Part shown: one piece after another, positions 23,865-32,775 of the stretch
Layout of the letters: each line of letters opens with the position of its first letter
How positions within the stretch are numbered: the stretch's first letter is position 1
From: Bradyrhizobium ontarionense
Lineage (GTDB): Bacteria; Pseudomonadota; Alphaproteobacteria; Rhizobiales; Xanthobacteraceae
Reading direction: 5' to 3'
DNA length: 64,000 nucleotides
Assembly: GCF_021088345.1 (NCBI RefSeq)
Contig: NZ_CP088156.1
Location: forward strand, 62,001-126,000
Made by a program: the position numbers and the translations under genes
Notes under the pieces: generated by a model
What the model was told of the DNA's origin: nothing
Databases searched by the model: none
The model's input: the letters and a program-made list of their open reading frames with translations, nothing else

Positions 23865-23920
23865 GCTCACCCTCGATATATGTACGGGGTGTTGCACTTC
23901 AAACTGGAACTCCACCGATG

Positions 23921-24946
23921 TCAGCGGCGGCTGGCGGTCAGTTGCTGCCGGTAGCGTTCGGCATCCCAGTTCAGCAGCGCCTGCTCGTGCGCGGCCGAGA
24001 GGTAGCTGATATTGGCCGACAGCGGCAGGCGGCTGGTCACGAGCGCGAGGCAGCTCAGCATCGCCTCGGCACCTGGGCTGGCGTCGCTGCGGATGATCGC
24101 ACCGAGGCCGGGTGCGAGCGCGGCGACGGGGGCGGGCAGGTGGCTCGCCTCCGCGCGCGCAAGCAGCGCGGCGAGGCCGTCAGCGCCGTCGATCGTCGGC
24201 AGACCCGGGCCGAGAAATACGACGTGGTCCGGATAGAGCGAGCCGCCGGTCGCGGTCATCAGGTTGAACGGATCGGTGGCGATGCCGTGGCAGTCTGCAT
24301 CGTACGGCAGGCGATAGTCGGTGCCGGCACAGAGACGTCGCAGCGCCGTTTCGTCAGCGGCAGGCGCCAGGCGCACCGGCAGCGCCAGCCGGGTTTCGAC
24401 CTCGTGAACCAGCGCCTCGGCCTCGTCGCAGCTGTCGGCGCCGACGACGAGGCCGTGGTTGCCGAGGATGAGGACATCGATACGTTCGCGCGCCACGATC
24501 TCGCTCACCGCGCGCGCCAGCGGCAGTCCGGGATGGAAATAGTCGAGATGGCGCCAGGCGAGGCCAGCGAGTCGCGTGGCAAACTCATCGCGGACATCGC
24601 GCCGCGCCGCCCAGGCGATGGTGTTGACGGCATGGACGTGCAGCACGATCCGGTGCGGCAGCAGCGCGTGCAGCGACGTCTCGATCGAGGCGCGCAGGGG
24701 GCCGGGCGCGGCGAGCGGAATGCGCTCGTCGTCACAAGCGAGCGCCTCGCGCGCCGCCGGCAGCAGCACCGGCACGAAGATGTCTTTCGCGTTGGCGTCA
24801 GAAAGCCAGGTGCCGGATGCCTTCACCCAGAGAACATCATCGTCCTTGAGCGAGGAGTTGCCGCCGGCGCCCTGCACCAGCCGCATGTTGCGGCCGACGC
24901 GCGCCGACATCCGGCGTAGATCATGAAGCTCTGCAGGCTCGCGCAT
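23921..24946 (-). CDS. Class II aldolase/adducin-family protein (long form)
   Basis: A protein of about 341 residues, longer than the ~220 of fuculose-phosphate aldolase. The class II fold is seen in GAGGNSSLKDDDVLWVKASG, the zinc-site HVHAVNTIAWA and the LGNHGLVVGA segment. A C-terminal extension of ~100 residues is typical of the long sugar-catabolic forms. The start at 24946 has AGGAGA six bases upstream; an earlier ATG at 24961, touching the HAD gene stop as TGATG, is possible. It is the last gene of a minus-strand kinase-HAD-aldolase operon, and the IS30 element sits right after its stop. Confidence 0.85.
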   Translation of the reverse strand: MREPAELHDLRRMSARVGRNMRLVQGAGGNSSLKDDDVLWVKASGTWLSDANAKDIFVPVLLPAAREALACDDERIPLAAPGPLRASIETSLHALLPHRIVLHVHAVNTIAWAARRDVRDEFATRLAGLAWRHLDYFHPGLPLARAVSEIVARERIDVLILGNHGLVVGADSCDEAEALVHEVETRLALPVRLAPAADETALRRLCAGTDYRLPYDADCHGIATDPFNLMTATGGSLYPDHVVFLGPGLPTIDGADGLAALLARAEASHLPAPVAALAPGLGAIIRSDASPGAEAMLSCLALVTSRLPLSANISYLSAAHEQALLNWDAERYRQQLTASRR

Positions 24947-24960
24947 CTCGCGTCTCCTCA

Positions 24961-25830
24961 TCACCAGCTCAGGTGCTGCATCGTCCAGTTGGGCATGCGG
25001 CCTGGCGCAGCCGCGAGCCTGCGCGTCGCGGCGGCCAGGTCGGGCGCGCCGGCCAGGGTCGTGCGATGCACGCCGTCAGCGAGGAGCAGGGTCTGCAGGC
25101 CCACGGCGCGGGCGCCGGCGACGTCGTGATCGAGCGAGTCGCCGATCATCAGCACGCGGTGCGGATCCGGATTGCCGAGCTGCTCCAGTGCCGCCGTAAA
25201 GATCGGCGCATGCGGCTTGCCGACGAATGAGACCGTGCCGCCGAGCCATTCATAGGCGCGCGCCAGCGTGCCGGGCGCAGGGACGAGACCGGTCGCGCCG
25301 AACATCATCAGGTCGGGATTGGCGCAGATCATCGGCACGCGCCGCGCTGCCGCGCGCGTGAACTGGTCGTGCCAGATGTCGGGCTCCGTGAGGTCGTCAT
25401 CCAGGCCGCCGAGCAGGATGAAGTCCGCATCGCGCGTGTCGCTCACGATCGCGAGGTCAAGCCCGTCGATCAGCGAGCAGTCGCCGCCCCGGGTGATCAG
25501 GAAGCAGGTATTGCCGCAATCGGTGAAGGGCGCGCGCGTCCGCTCGCGCAGGCCCGTCCAGGTCACCTCGCCCGAGGTGAGAATGCCGTCATAGGCCGGG
25601 CGCGGCAGGCCGAGCCGCGCCAGGCGCTCGGCATTGGGACTCGCACGCTTGCCGGAGTTCGACAGCACGAGGGTGTGCTTGCCGGCCTCCCGCAGCCTGA
25701 CGACGCAGTCATGCGCGGCGGGAAACATCGTCCGGCCGTCATGCAGCGTGCCCCACTGGTCGAGCAGCACGTGATCGAACCGGTCGGCGATGGCGGACAG
25801 GCCGCTGATCTCACACGCCGCCGCTGTCAT
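24961..25830 (-). CDS. HAD-superfamily class IIA hydrolase (TIGR01459-like)
   Basis: A 289-residue HAD protein. Motif I is VLLDQWGTLHDG with the nucleophile Asp near residue 24, motif II is LVLSNSGKR, and the C-terminal GKPHAPIF plus MIGDSLDHDVAGARAVG supply motifs III and IV. This subgroup resembles the NagD-type sugar-phosphate phosphatases. The start overlaps the upstream kinase stop by 4 bp (ATGA). With a kinase before and an aldolase after it, a sugar-phosphate substrate is likely; which one is unknown. Confidence 0.87.
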   Translation of the reverse strand: MTAAACEISGLSAIADRFDHVLLDQWGTLHDGRTMFPAAHDCVVRLREAGKHTLVLSNSGKRASPNAERLARLGLPRPAYDGILTSGEVTWTGLRERTRAPFTDCGNTCFLITRGGDCSLIDGLDLAIVSDTRDADFILLGGLDDDLTEPDIWHDQFTRAAARRVPMICANPDLMMFGATGLVPAPGTLARAYEWLGGTVSFVGKPHAPIFTAALEQLGNPDPHRVLMIGDSLDHDVAGARAVGLQTLLLADGVHRTTLAGAPDLAAATRRLAAAPGRMPNWTMQHLSW

Positions 25831-27101
25831 CGCGGCGGCCCCTGCAACGCGAGGAGCGCGGTGCCATAGCTCGCCTCGGTCTGCGCCGCGACGCTCACGG
25901 GCACGCCGACGATGCGCCGACGGATGTGCGTCCAGGCGTCGTTCCTGGCGCCGCCGCCGATGCTGATCACCCGCCGCAGCGTCGGCGCGCCGAGCTGCTG
26001 CAGCCGCTGATAGGCGAGTGCTTCGACGCCCGCGATGCCTTCGAGCAGCGCCTGGAAGAAGCGGTGATCGTCGGGCGGCCGTGGAGTGATCCGCGGCGCA
26101 AGCACGGGATCTGCGATCGGAAAACGCTCGCCCGGCTTGGGCAGCGGATAGTAGTCGAGCCCGGTCGGCTCGTCGGGGCACAGCAGCGGCGTCATGCGGT
26201 CCATGTCGTCGGTCGTGAAATGCGCGAGCAGCGCCGCGCCGCCGGAATTCGATGCGCCGCCGGCGAGCCATTTGTCACCGAGGCGGTGCGAGTACACGCC
26301 CTGGCCGGCGGCGAAGATCGGCTGTGTGGCAATCTGCTTGACCACGAGGGTGGTGCCGAGCGAGGTCACGGCGTCGCCCGGTGCGTCCGCGCCGGTGGCG
26401 ATGAAGGCGGCGACGCCGTCGGTGGTGCCGGCGACGATGCGCGCTGATGGGGATAGTCCGAGCGTACGCGCGATGGCCGGATCGATGTCGGCGAACGGCG
26501 TGCCCGGCACCAGAATGGTCGGCAGCATCTGTCGTGACACACCGAGCTGATCGAGCCAGGACGGCCACGCGCGCTGGACCGGATCGTAGCCGAGCTTGAG
26601 CGCGTTGTTCTCGTCGCTGGTGCCGTGACGGCCGGCGAGGCGTCCCGCGATCCAGTCGGCCTGGTGCACGGCGTGGCACGCGCCGCCGGTCGAGGCGAGG
26701 AGGTGCAGCAGCTTGGCGAGCGCGCTGCTCGCACCGTGCGCGCCGCTCTCGGGCGGCGCGACCGCCGCGATGCGCTCGGCCTCGCGGGTCGCCCGCGCAT
26801 CGTTGTACATCAGGCCCGGTGAGCAGGGCCGCCCATCGGCATCGATCAGCAGCAGCGTCCCCGACGTGCCGTCGACGGCGAGGCGCGCGACACGGCCGAG
26901 ATCGACGCGCTCGCCAAGTCTGCCGAGGCAAGCGGTCGTCGTCTGCCACCACAGCTCGGGATCCTGGTCGATGGCGTTGCCGTCCTGGTGCGGCGCCGCG
27001 AGCGGAACGGATGCGGCGCCCTCGATGCCGCCACGCGCACCGACGGCGCAGGCGCGCACGCCGCTGGTTCCCACGTCGATGCCGACAAACAACTCCGTCA
27101 T
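25827..27101 (-). CDS. FGGY-family carbohydrate kinase (first of two)
   Basis: A 424-residue sugar kinase. The ATPase-fold phosphate-1 loop is FVGIDVGTSGVRA at residues 5-17. The phosphate-2 region is AGTTDGVAAFIATGA with SLGTTLVVK, and the adenosine site is VISIGGGARNDAW near residue 380. It is shorter than xylulokinase (~490). It heads the minus-strand operon and is divergent from the SorC-type regulator, sharing a short intergenic region with repeated TTGCAA words. Confidence 0.9.
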   Translation of the reverse strand: MTELFVGIDVGTSGVRACAVGARGGIEGAASVPLAAPHQDGNAIDQDPELWWQTTTACLGRLGERVDLGRVARLAVDGTSGTLLLIDADGRPCSPGLMYNDARATREAERIAAVAPPESGAHGASSALAKLLHLLASTGGACHAVHQADWIAGRLAGRHGTSDENNALKLGYDPVQRAWPSWLDQLGVSRQMLPTILVPGTPFADIDPAIARTLGLSPSARIVAGTTDGVAAFIATGADAPGDAVTSLGTTLVVKQIATQPIFAAGQGVYSHRLGDKWLAGGASNSGGAALLAHFTTDDMDRMTPLLCPDEPTGLDYYPLPKPGERFPIADPVLAPRITPRPPDDHRFFQALLEGIAGVEALAYQRLQQLGAPTLRRVISIGGGARNDAWTHIRRRIVGVPVSVAAQTEASYGTALLALQGPPR

Positions 27102-27207
27102 GCGACCTCATCTCGTTGTGCGCCGGCGAGCATGCCTATGTCCCCGCGACCCGTCACGCCCTGACGCGCTGCAGCACGTTTGGGGGATTGACGGCCGACG
27201 CAACGTC

Positions 27208-27243
27208 TGCAATTTTTTGCAAGACGTGAAGAAATTTGCAAGC
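27208..27243. promoter_or_regulatory. Candidate operator for the SorC-type regulator
   Basis: In the divergent kinase/regulator intergenic region, TGCAA-TTTT-TTGCA (27208-27221) forms an inverted repeat. A further TTTGCAAGC occurs at 27235-27243, close to two DNA turns from the first TTGCAAG. SorC/DeoR-type regulators bind such repeats next to their own genes. No clear -35/-10 pair could be chosen. This assignment is from pattern and position only. Confidence 0.45.
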
Positions 27244-27282
27244 AGGCATTCCGGCGTGACGACAGCTTCCGACAGGGCGCCC

Positions 27283-28272
27283 ATGGTGGACGGCGAGGCC
27301 TCGCTCGCGACGCGCGCAGCCTGGCTCTATTTTGCCGCCGGGCTGACGCAGTCGGAGGTGGCCGACCGGCTCAATATCCAGAGCACCAAGGCGCACCGGC
27401 TGATCGCGCGGGCCAGCCGCGAAGGCATGATCCGCGTGTTCGTCGAAGGGCCGGTGGCCGAATGCGTCGCGCTGGAGAACGCGCTGGCCGAACGATACGG
27501 GCTCGCCTTCTGCCGTGTCGCGCCGGATCTCGGCGAGGGCGACCTGCCGCTGAAGGCGCTGGCGCTGGAAGGCGCCAGCTTCCTCCGGCAGATCCTGGAG
27601 CGCGGCGACGACAAGATCATCGGTGTCGGCCATGGCCGCACGCTCGCGGCCGTCGTGGCGCAGCTGCCGCAGACGCCGGCGCGGGACGTCCAGTTCGTGT
27701 CGCTGCTCGGCGGCCTGACGCGCAAATTCGCCGCCAATCCGTTCGACGTGATCCACCGCCTGGCCGAGCGCACCGGTGCCGAGGCGTATCTCTTGCCGGT
27801 GCCGGTGTTCGCCAATTCCGTGGCCGACCGCGCCGTATTGATGCAGCAGTTCGGCATTGCCGACGTGTTCGCGCTCGCCCGCGCGGCGTCGCTGCTGTTC
27901 GTCGGCATCGGCCAGATCCACGCCGACGGCTTCCTGGTGTCGAGCGGCATGATCAAGCCGGACGAGGTCGTCGAGCTCAAGCGCGCCGGCGCCTGTGCCG
28001 ATCTGCTCGGGCATTTCTTCAATGCCGACGGCGAACTGCTCGATCTCGATCTGTCGGCACGCGCCACCTCGATGGCAGCCCGCGATCTCAAGAAACACCG
28101 CATCGTCGCCATCGGCGGCGGCGAGGCAAAGATAACAGCCCTGCGCGCAGTACTGCGCAGCGGCTTCCTGAACGGTCTCATCATCGACGAGACGACGGCT
28201 CAGGCACTCGCAACCGACAAGCCGGAGAAAACATCCGGCAACTCCAAGAACAAGGGTCGGAAGGGAAGGTAG
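27283..28272 (+). CDS. SorC/DeoR-type sugar-binding transcriptional regulator
   Basis: A protein of about 329 residues. The N-terminal HTH is LTQSEVADRLNIQSTKAHRLI (about residues 23-43), followed by the SorC sugar-binding domain with IIGVGHGRTLAAV, a LLGGLTRK loop, FVGIGQIHADGF and VAIGGGEAKITALRAVLRSGFLN near the C-terminus. The last ~20 residues are Lys/Gly/Ser-rich. The ATG at 27283 is chosen; GTG 27256 is an in-frame alternative. It lies between two divergent catabolic operons with two FGGY kinases, so it probably senses a phosphorylated sugar and controls both. EryD of erythritol operons is a family relative. Confidence 0.88.
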   Translation: MVDGEASLATRAAWLYFAAGLTQSEVADRLNIQSTKAHRLIARASREGMIRVFVEGPVAECVALENALAERYGLAFCRVAPDLGEGDLPLKALALEGASFLRQILERGDDKIIGVGHGRTLAAVVAQLPQTPARDVQFVSLLGGLTRKFAANPFDVIHRLAERTGAEAYLLPVPVFANSVADRAVLMQQFGIADVFALARAASLLFVGIGQIHADGFLVSSGMIKPDEVVELKRAGACADLLGHFFNADGELLDLDLSARATSMAARDLKKHRIVAIGGGEAKITALRAVLRSGFLNGLIIDETTAQALATDKPEKTSGNSKNKGRKGR

Positions 28273-28312
28273 ACGCGAACAAGTCAAGACAAAAACAAAA
28301 TGGGAGGGTATC

Positions 28313-29752
28313 ATGTACGATCGCGAGAAGAACCTATTTGCGTCCTACGCCGGCAAGCGCATCAGCCGGCGTGATCTGCTCGACGGTGCCGCCAAGCTCG
28401 GCATCGCCGGTGTTGCCGCCAATGCCGCCTTCGCCTCCGCGATGTCCCGCGCGATGGCCGCCGATTTCAACTGGAAGGCCCAGAGCGGCAAGACCGTCAG
28501 GCTGCTCCTGAACAAGCATCCCTACGTCGATGCGATGATCGGCGACATCGAGGCGTTCAAGAGCCTCACGGGCATGAATGTCACCTATGACATCTTTCCG
28601 GAGGACGTCTATTTCGACAAGGTGACGGCGGCGCTGTCGTCGAAGTCCGATCAGTACGACGCGTTCATGACCGGCGCCTACATGACGTGGACCTATGGTC
28701 CGGCCGGATGGATCGAGGACCTCAACACCTACATCAAGGATCCCGCCAAGACCAATCCGGCCTTCGCCTGGGACGACGTGCTGCCGGGCCTGCGCTCGTC
28801 GACGGCGTGGGACGGCGTCGCCGGTTCCGAGCTCGGCTCGGGCAAGGCCAAGCAATGGTGCATCCCGTGGGGCTACGAGCTCAACAACATCACCTATAAC
28901 CGCAACATCTTCGACAAGGTCGGCGTCAAGCCGCCGAAGAACCTCGACGAGATGCTCGACGTCGCCGCCAAGATCACCAAGGACGCCGGTGGTCCCTATG
29001 GCGTCGGCGTGCGCGGCTCGCGCTCCTGGGCCACCATCCATCCGGGCTTCCTGTCCGCCTATTCCAATTTCGGGCAGAAGGACTTCGTGATGGAGGGCGG
29101 CAAGCTCAAGGCCGCGATGAACACCAAGGCCTCGAAGGACTTCCACGACAAGTGGGTCAAGATGATCCAGGGCTCGGGCCCGAAGAACTGGTCGACCTAC
29201 ACCTGGTACCAGGTCGGCACCGATCTCGGCGCCGGCGCCTCCGGCATGATCTTCGACGCCGACATCCTCGGCTACTTCATGAACGGCGGCGAGAACAAGG
29301 AACGCGGCAATCTCGGCTATGCGCCGTTCGCGGCCAATCCGGCCGCCAAGGCGCCGACGCCGAACGTCTGGATCTGGTCGCTGGCGATGTCGAGCTTCTC
29401 CAAGCAGAAGGACGCGGCGTGGCTGTTCATGCAATGGGCGGCCTCGGTCGAGCACGATCTGTTCGGCGCCCGCAAGATGGACTTCGTCAATCCGGTCCGC
29501 ACCTCCGTGTGGAAGGACAGCGAATTCCGCGACCGCATCGCCAAATCCTATCCGGGCTATCTCGAGCAGCACGACCTCTCCGCACCGGGGGCGAAGATCT
29601 ACTTCACGGCGCAGCCGTTGTTCTTCGACCTCACCACGGAGTGGGCCGCGTCGCTGCAGAAGATGGTGGCCAAGGAGATCAGCGTCGACGAGGGCCTCGA
29701 CAAGCTGGCCGACAGCATCAACCGTCAGTTGAAGCAGGCCGGCCTCGGCTGA
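28313..29752 (+). CDS. ABC transporter extracellular sugar-binding protein (family 1)
   Basis: A 479-residue periplasmic binding protein. It opens with a Tat-like signal: KRISRRDLLDGAAKLGIAG with a twin-arginine SRRxLL motif, then a hydrophobic stretch and an Ala-rich cleavage region near AMAADF (residues ~46-50). The mature part has the family-1 pattern VTYDIFPEDVYFDKVTAAL and WCIPWGYELNNITYNRNIFDKVG. Two permeases and two ATPases follow in order. Tat export of a sugar-binding protein is found in rhizobia and suggests folding before export. Confidence 0.9.
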   Translation: MYDREKNLFASYAGKRISRRDLLDGAAKLGIAGVAANAAFASAMSRAMAADFNWKAQSGKTVRLLLNKHPYVDAMIGDIEAFKSLTGMNVTYDIFPEDVYFDKVTAALSSKSDQYDAFMTGAYMTWTYGPAGWIEDLNTYIKDPAKTNPAFAWDDVLPGLRSSTAWDGVAGSELGSGKAKQWCIPWGYELNNITYNRNIFDKVGVKPPKNLDEMLDVAAKITKDAGGPYGVGVRGSRSWATIHPGFLSAYSNFGQKDFVMEGGKLKAAMNTKASKDFHDKWVKMIQGSGPKNWSTYTWYQVGTDLGAGASGMIFDADILGYFMNGGENKERGNLGYAPFAANPAAKAPTPNVWIWSLAMSSFSKQKDAAWLFMQWAASVEHDLFGARKMDFVNPVRTSVWKDSEFRDRIAKSYPGYLEQHDLSAPGAKIYFTAQPLFFDLTTEWAASLQKMVAKEISVDEGLDKLADSINRQLKQAGLG

Positions 29753-29772
29753 GGCCGGGCGACGCTCGTTCC

Positions 29773-30786
29773 ATGACCACCCGCCGGTCCGGCCGCTCCC
29801 CCACGGGCGTCCGGACCGGCCCACCTTCCAGCGACGATGTGATCACGCCTGTCATGAGCATGGCCCAACTTGTCGAGACCGAGGCGACGCCGCGCCGTAC
29901 GAAACGATGGCGCGGTCGCCTGCTGCCGTACCTGCTGAGCCTGCCGGCGCTGCTGGTCTGCATCGCGATCCTGGTGCCGTTCGTGACCGCCGCGATCTAT
30001 TCGCTGCAGCGCTACCGGCTCAACCTGCCGTATCTGCGTGGCTTCATCGGCCTCGACAACTACATCGACTTCCTGTCCGATCCGGCGTTCTGGAACACGT
30101 TGCGGATCTCGCTCGTCTACACCGCGGTGACCGTGATCGCCGAGCTGCTGCTCGGCCTCGGCATCGCGCTTCTGCTACGGCGGCCGTCACGCTTCCACAA
30201 CGCCGTCTCGATCATGCTGCTGCTGCCGCTGATGACGGCGCCCGCGATCGCCGCCCTGATGTGGAAGCTGATGACCAATCCGAGCTTCGGTATCCTGTCC
30301 TACCTGGTCGGCCTGCTCGGCGCGCATGATTTCAAATGGGCCTCCGACCCATCGACCGCGCTGTTCACCGTCGTCCTGGTCGATGTCTGGGTCTACACGC
30401 CGTTCATCATGATCCTGCTGCTGGCGGGCCTGCGCTCGCTGCCGCGGCAGCCGTTCGAGGCGGCGGCGCTGGATGGTGTCCCCGCGAGCTTCGTGTTCTT
30501 CCGCATCACCTTGCCGATGCTCGCGCCCTACATCATCACCGCATCGCTGTTTCGTCTGCTGGATTCGATCCAGCAGTTCGACATCGTCTATGCGATGACG
30601 CAAGGCGGCCCCGGCGACCGGCTGATGGTGTTTCAGGTCCAGGCCTACCTCGAGTTCTTCCAGTACACCAATGTCGGACGCTCGGCGGCGCTTTTGATGA
30701 TCCTCTGGCTGATCACCAACATCCTGTCGAACATCTTCATCAAGAACTGGCTGCGGCTGCGCGCACGCGCCCACGGCCACGCCTGA
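29773..30786 (+). CDS. Sugar ABC transporter permease (MalF/UgpA-like)
   Basis: A permease of about 337 residues with six predicted membrane helices. The EAA loop reads PRQPFEAAALDGVPASFVFFRITLP, the standard contact to the ATPase. The N-terminal ~40 residues are polar, and the start is uncertain: ATG 29773 is used, while ATG 29854 or 29860 would remove a Ser/Arg-rich lead. Co-directional with the binding protein (20-bp gap) and the second permease. Confidence 0.88.
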   Translation: MTTRRSGRSPTGVRTGPPSSDDVITPVMSMAQLVETEATPRRTKRWRGRLLPYLLSLPALLVCIAILVPFVTAAIYSLQRYRLNLPYLRGFIGLDNYIDFLSDPAFWNTLRISLVYTAVTVIAELLLGLGIALLLRRPSRFHNAVSIMLLLPLMTAPAIAALMWKLMTNPSFGILSYLVGLLGAHDFKWASDPSTALFTVVLVDVWVYTPFIMILLLAGLRSLPRQPFEAAALDGVPASFVFFRITLPMLAPYIITASLFRLLDSIQQFDIVYAMTQGGPGDRLMVFQVQAYLEFFQYTNVGRSAALLMILWLITNILSNIFIKNWLRLRARAHGHA

Positions 30787-30798
30787 GGGAGGGACGTC

Positions 30799-31656
30799 AT
30801 GGATCACTCCAGCCTGGCTGGACGCATCTTTCGCGGCATCGCGCTGGCGCTGGTGCTCGTGTTCTTCATGTTTCCGATCGTCTGGATCCTCATGATGTCG
30901 TTCCAGAGCAATGAGCAGATCCTGAGGATCCCACCGCGCATCCTGTTCGAGCCGACGCTCGCCAATTACGAGGCGCTGATCTCGGGCCAGCTCAAGACTG
31001 CTGCCGGCAATCTGCAGCTCACCTTCATGCGCAACCTGATGAACAGTTTCATCCTGTCGAGCGCCTCGGTGATCCTGGCGTTGCTGCTCGGCGTGCCCGC
31101 GGCCTATGCGTTCGCGCGGTTCAAGTTCCGGCTCGGCGAGACCATCGCCTTCACGCTTCTCTCGTTCCGCTTCGCGCCGCCGCTTTTGGTGCTGCTGCCG
31201 CTCTCGCTCTACTACCAGCAGCTCGGCCTGAACGACACGTATTTCGGCATCGTCTGGGTTTACCAGCTGATCGCGCTGCCGCTGATCCTGTGGATCGTGC
31301 GTGGCTATTTCGAGGACATCAGCCCTGATATCGAGCACGCCTACCGGCTCGCTGGTCACTCCTGGCGCGAGGCGTTCACGCGCATCGCCGTGCCGCTGGC
31401 CGGGCCGGGCATTGCGGCGGCCGGCCTGTTGTCGTTCATCTTCTGCTGGAACAATTTCGTCTTTGCGCTGATCCTGGCCTCCGCCGACAAGCAGCCGGTG
31501 ACGGTCGGCGCGCTTGCCTTCGTGACGGCGTCCGGCATTCAGTACGGCCAGATCGCCGCGGCGATCGTGCTCTCGGTCACGCCGACCCTGCTGCTCGCGC
31601 TCTATGCGCAGCGCTATCTCGTCGAAGGTCTGTCGCTCGGTGCAGTGAAGGGTTGA
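30799..31656 (+). CDS. Sugar ABC transporter permease (MalG/UgpE-like)
   Basis: A 285-residue permease with about six membrane helices. The EAA loop is DIEHAYRLAGHSWREAFTRI followed by PLAGPGIAAAGLLSFIFCWNNF, the last part being the MalG hallmark. GGAGGGA directly precedes the ATG. It pairs with the upstream MalF-like permease to form the membrane channel. Confidence 0.9.
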   Translation: MDHSSLAGRIFRGIALALVLVFFMFPIVWILMMSFQSNEQILRIPPRILFEPTLANYEALISGQLKTAAGNLQLTFMRNLMNSFILSSASVILALLLGVPAAYAFARFKFRLGETIAFTLLSFRFAPPLLVLLPLSLYYQQLGLNDTYFGIVWVYQLIALPLILWIVRGYFEDISPDIEHAYRLAGHSWREAFTRIAVPLAGPGIAAAGLLSFIFCWNNFVFALILASADKQPVTVGALAFVTASGIQYGQIAAAIVLSVTPTLLLALYAQRYLVEGLSLGAVKG

Positions 31657-31662
31657 GGATAG

Positions 31663-32766
31663 ATGGCGCGTCTCGAACTCAAAGCCGTTGATAAGACATT
31701 CGGCGCCGTCAGCTGCGCGAGGGGCGTGTCGCTGACCGTCGAGCCCGGCGAGATCGTCGCCGTGTTCGGTCCGTCGGGTAGCGGCAAGACCGTGCTCTTG
31801 CGCATGATCGCCGGCATGTTCGAGCCTGATGAGGGCGACATTCTCATCGGCGGCCGCTCGATCGTCGATGCGCCGCCGGAGCAGCGCGGCATCGGCATGG
31901 CGTTCCAGAATTTCGCGCTGTTTCCGCACATGAGCGCGCGCGACAACATCGCCAGCGGCCTGCGCGGGACCGGCGCGGCTGACATCACGACGAAGGTGGC
32001 CGCGATGAGTCGGCTGCTGAAGATCGAGCACGTGCTCGGCCACAAGCCGCGCGAATTGTCCAACGGCCAGAAGCAGCGTACGGCGCTGGCACGCGCGCTG
32101 ATCGGCAACCCCGGCGTGCTGCTGCTCGACGATCCCCTGCGCAACGTCGATGCCAAGCTGCGCTATGAGATGCGGCTGGAGCTACCGAGCCTGTTGCGCC
32201 GCAGCTCGGCGGCAGTGCTCTATGTGACGCAGGATTATCGCGAGGCGATGGCGATCGCCGATCGCATCGCGGTGCTGATCAACGGCCGCCTGGTGCAGGT
32301 GGCGCGTCCGGAGGATATCTATGCGCGGCCGGCGTCGGTCGCGGTGGCGCGGCTGTTCGGTGATCCAAGCATCAATCTCTCGGAGGTCACGCCAGTGCCG
32401 GAACAGGGCCGGCTGACCGCAGCCGTTGCCGGGACGCAGATCCGGCTCGATGCGGATGAGTTGCCGTCCGTTACCCGGGAGCGATGCTGGCTCGGCGTCC
32501 GGCCCGACGATGTCGTGGTGACGCGTCAAGGCGGCGAAGGCGCGATCCCGGCGCGCATCGTCGCGGTCACGCCGATCCACGAACGCGCCGTGGTGCTGCT
32601 GCGCTTCGCCGACGAGTCCGAATGGCTGGCGGCGCTGGCGCCCGAGGCGCTGGAGGCGGGCGCCGACGAGGATGTGTTCGTGCGGTTCGCGCCCGATGCG
32701 GCGCTGCTGTTCGACCACGCCACCGGAGAACGCATCGGCGTGCCGCCGCGGCGGCAGGCGGCGTAA
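31663..32766 (+). CDS. Sugar ABC transporter ATPase with degenerate catalytic motifs (MalK/UgpC-like)
   Basis: A 367-residue MalK-type ATPase with a C-terminal TOBE-like regulatory domain. Walker A is intact (GPSGSGKT). The Walker B glutamate is replaced by Asp157 (LLLDDPLRNVDAK), the H-loop His is Gln190 (YVTQDYREAM) and the signature reads LSNGQ rather than LSGGQ. The next gene encodes a second ATPase with canonical versions of the first two residues and the signature. The two probably form a heterodimer in which this subunit hydrolyses poorly or not at all. Most systems of this type use a single ATPase as a homodimer. Confidence 0.87.
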   Translation: MARLELKAVDKTFGAVSCARGVSLTVEPGEIVAVFGPSGSGKTVLLRMIAGMFEPDEGDILIGGRSIVDAPPEQRGIGMAFQNFALFPHMSARDNIASGLRGTGAADITTKVAAMSRLLKIEHVLGHKPRELSNGQKQRTALARALIGNPGVLLLDDPLRNVDAKLRYEMRLELPSLLRRSSAAVLYVTQDYREAMAIADRIAVLINGRLVQVARPEDIYARPASVAVARLFGDPSINLSEVTPVPEQGRLTAAVAGTQIRLDADELPSVTRERCWLGVRPDDVVVTRQGGEGAIPARIVAVTPIHERAVVLLRFADESEWLAALAPEALEAGADEDVFVRFAPDAALLFDHATGERIGVPPRRQAA

Positions 32767-32775
32767 GGATCGGTC

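Larger units (their letters stand above)
22639..23912 (-). mobile_element. IS30-family insertion sequence, apparently complete
   Basis: A roughly 1.27-kb element carrying one full transposase gene on the minus strand. Its ends share an inverted 12-bp core (GAAGTGCAACAC at 22653-22664, complement at 23890-23901) with weaker outward similarity. Directly outside the proposed ends is the same 8-bp word CACCGATG (22631-22638 and 23913-23920), consistent with a target duplication. IS30 relatives more often make 2-3 bp duplications, so the true ends may lie a few bases off. The right end abuts the stop codon of the aldolase gene. Confidence 0.75.
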
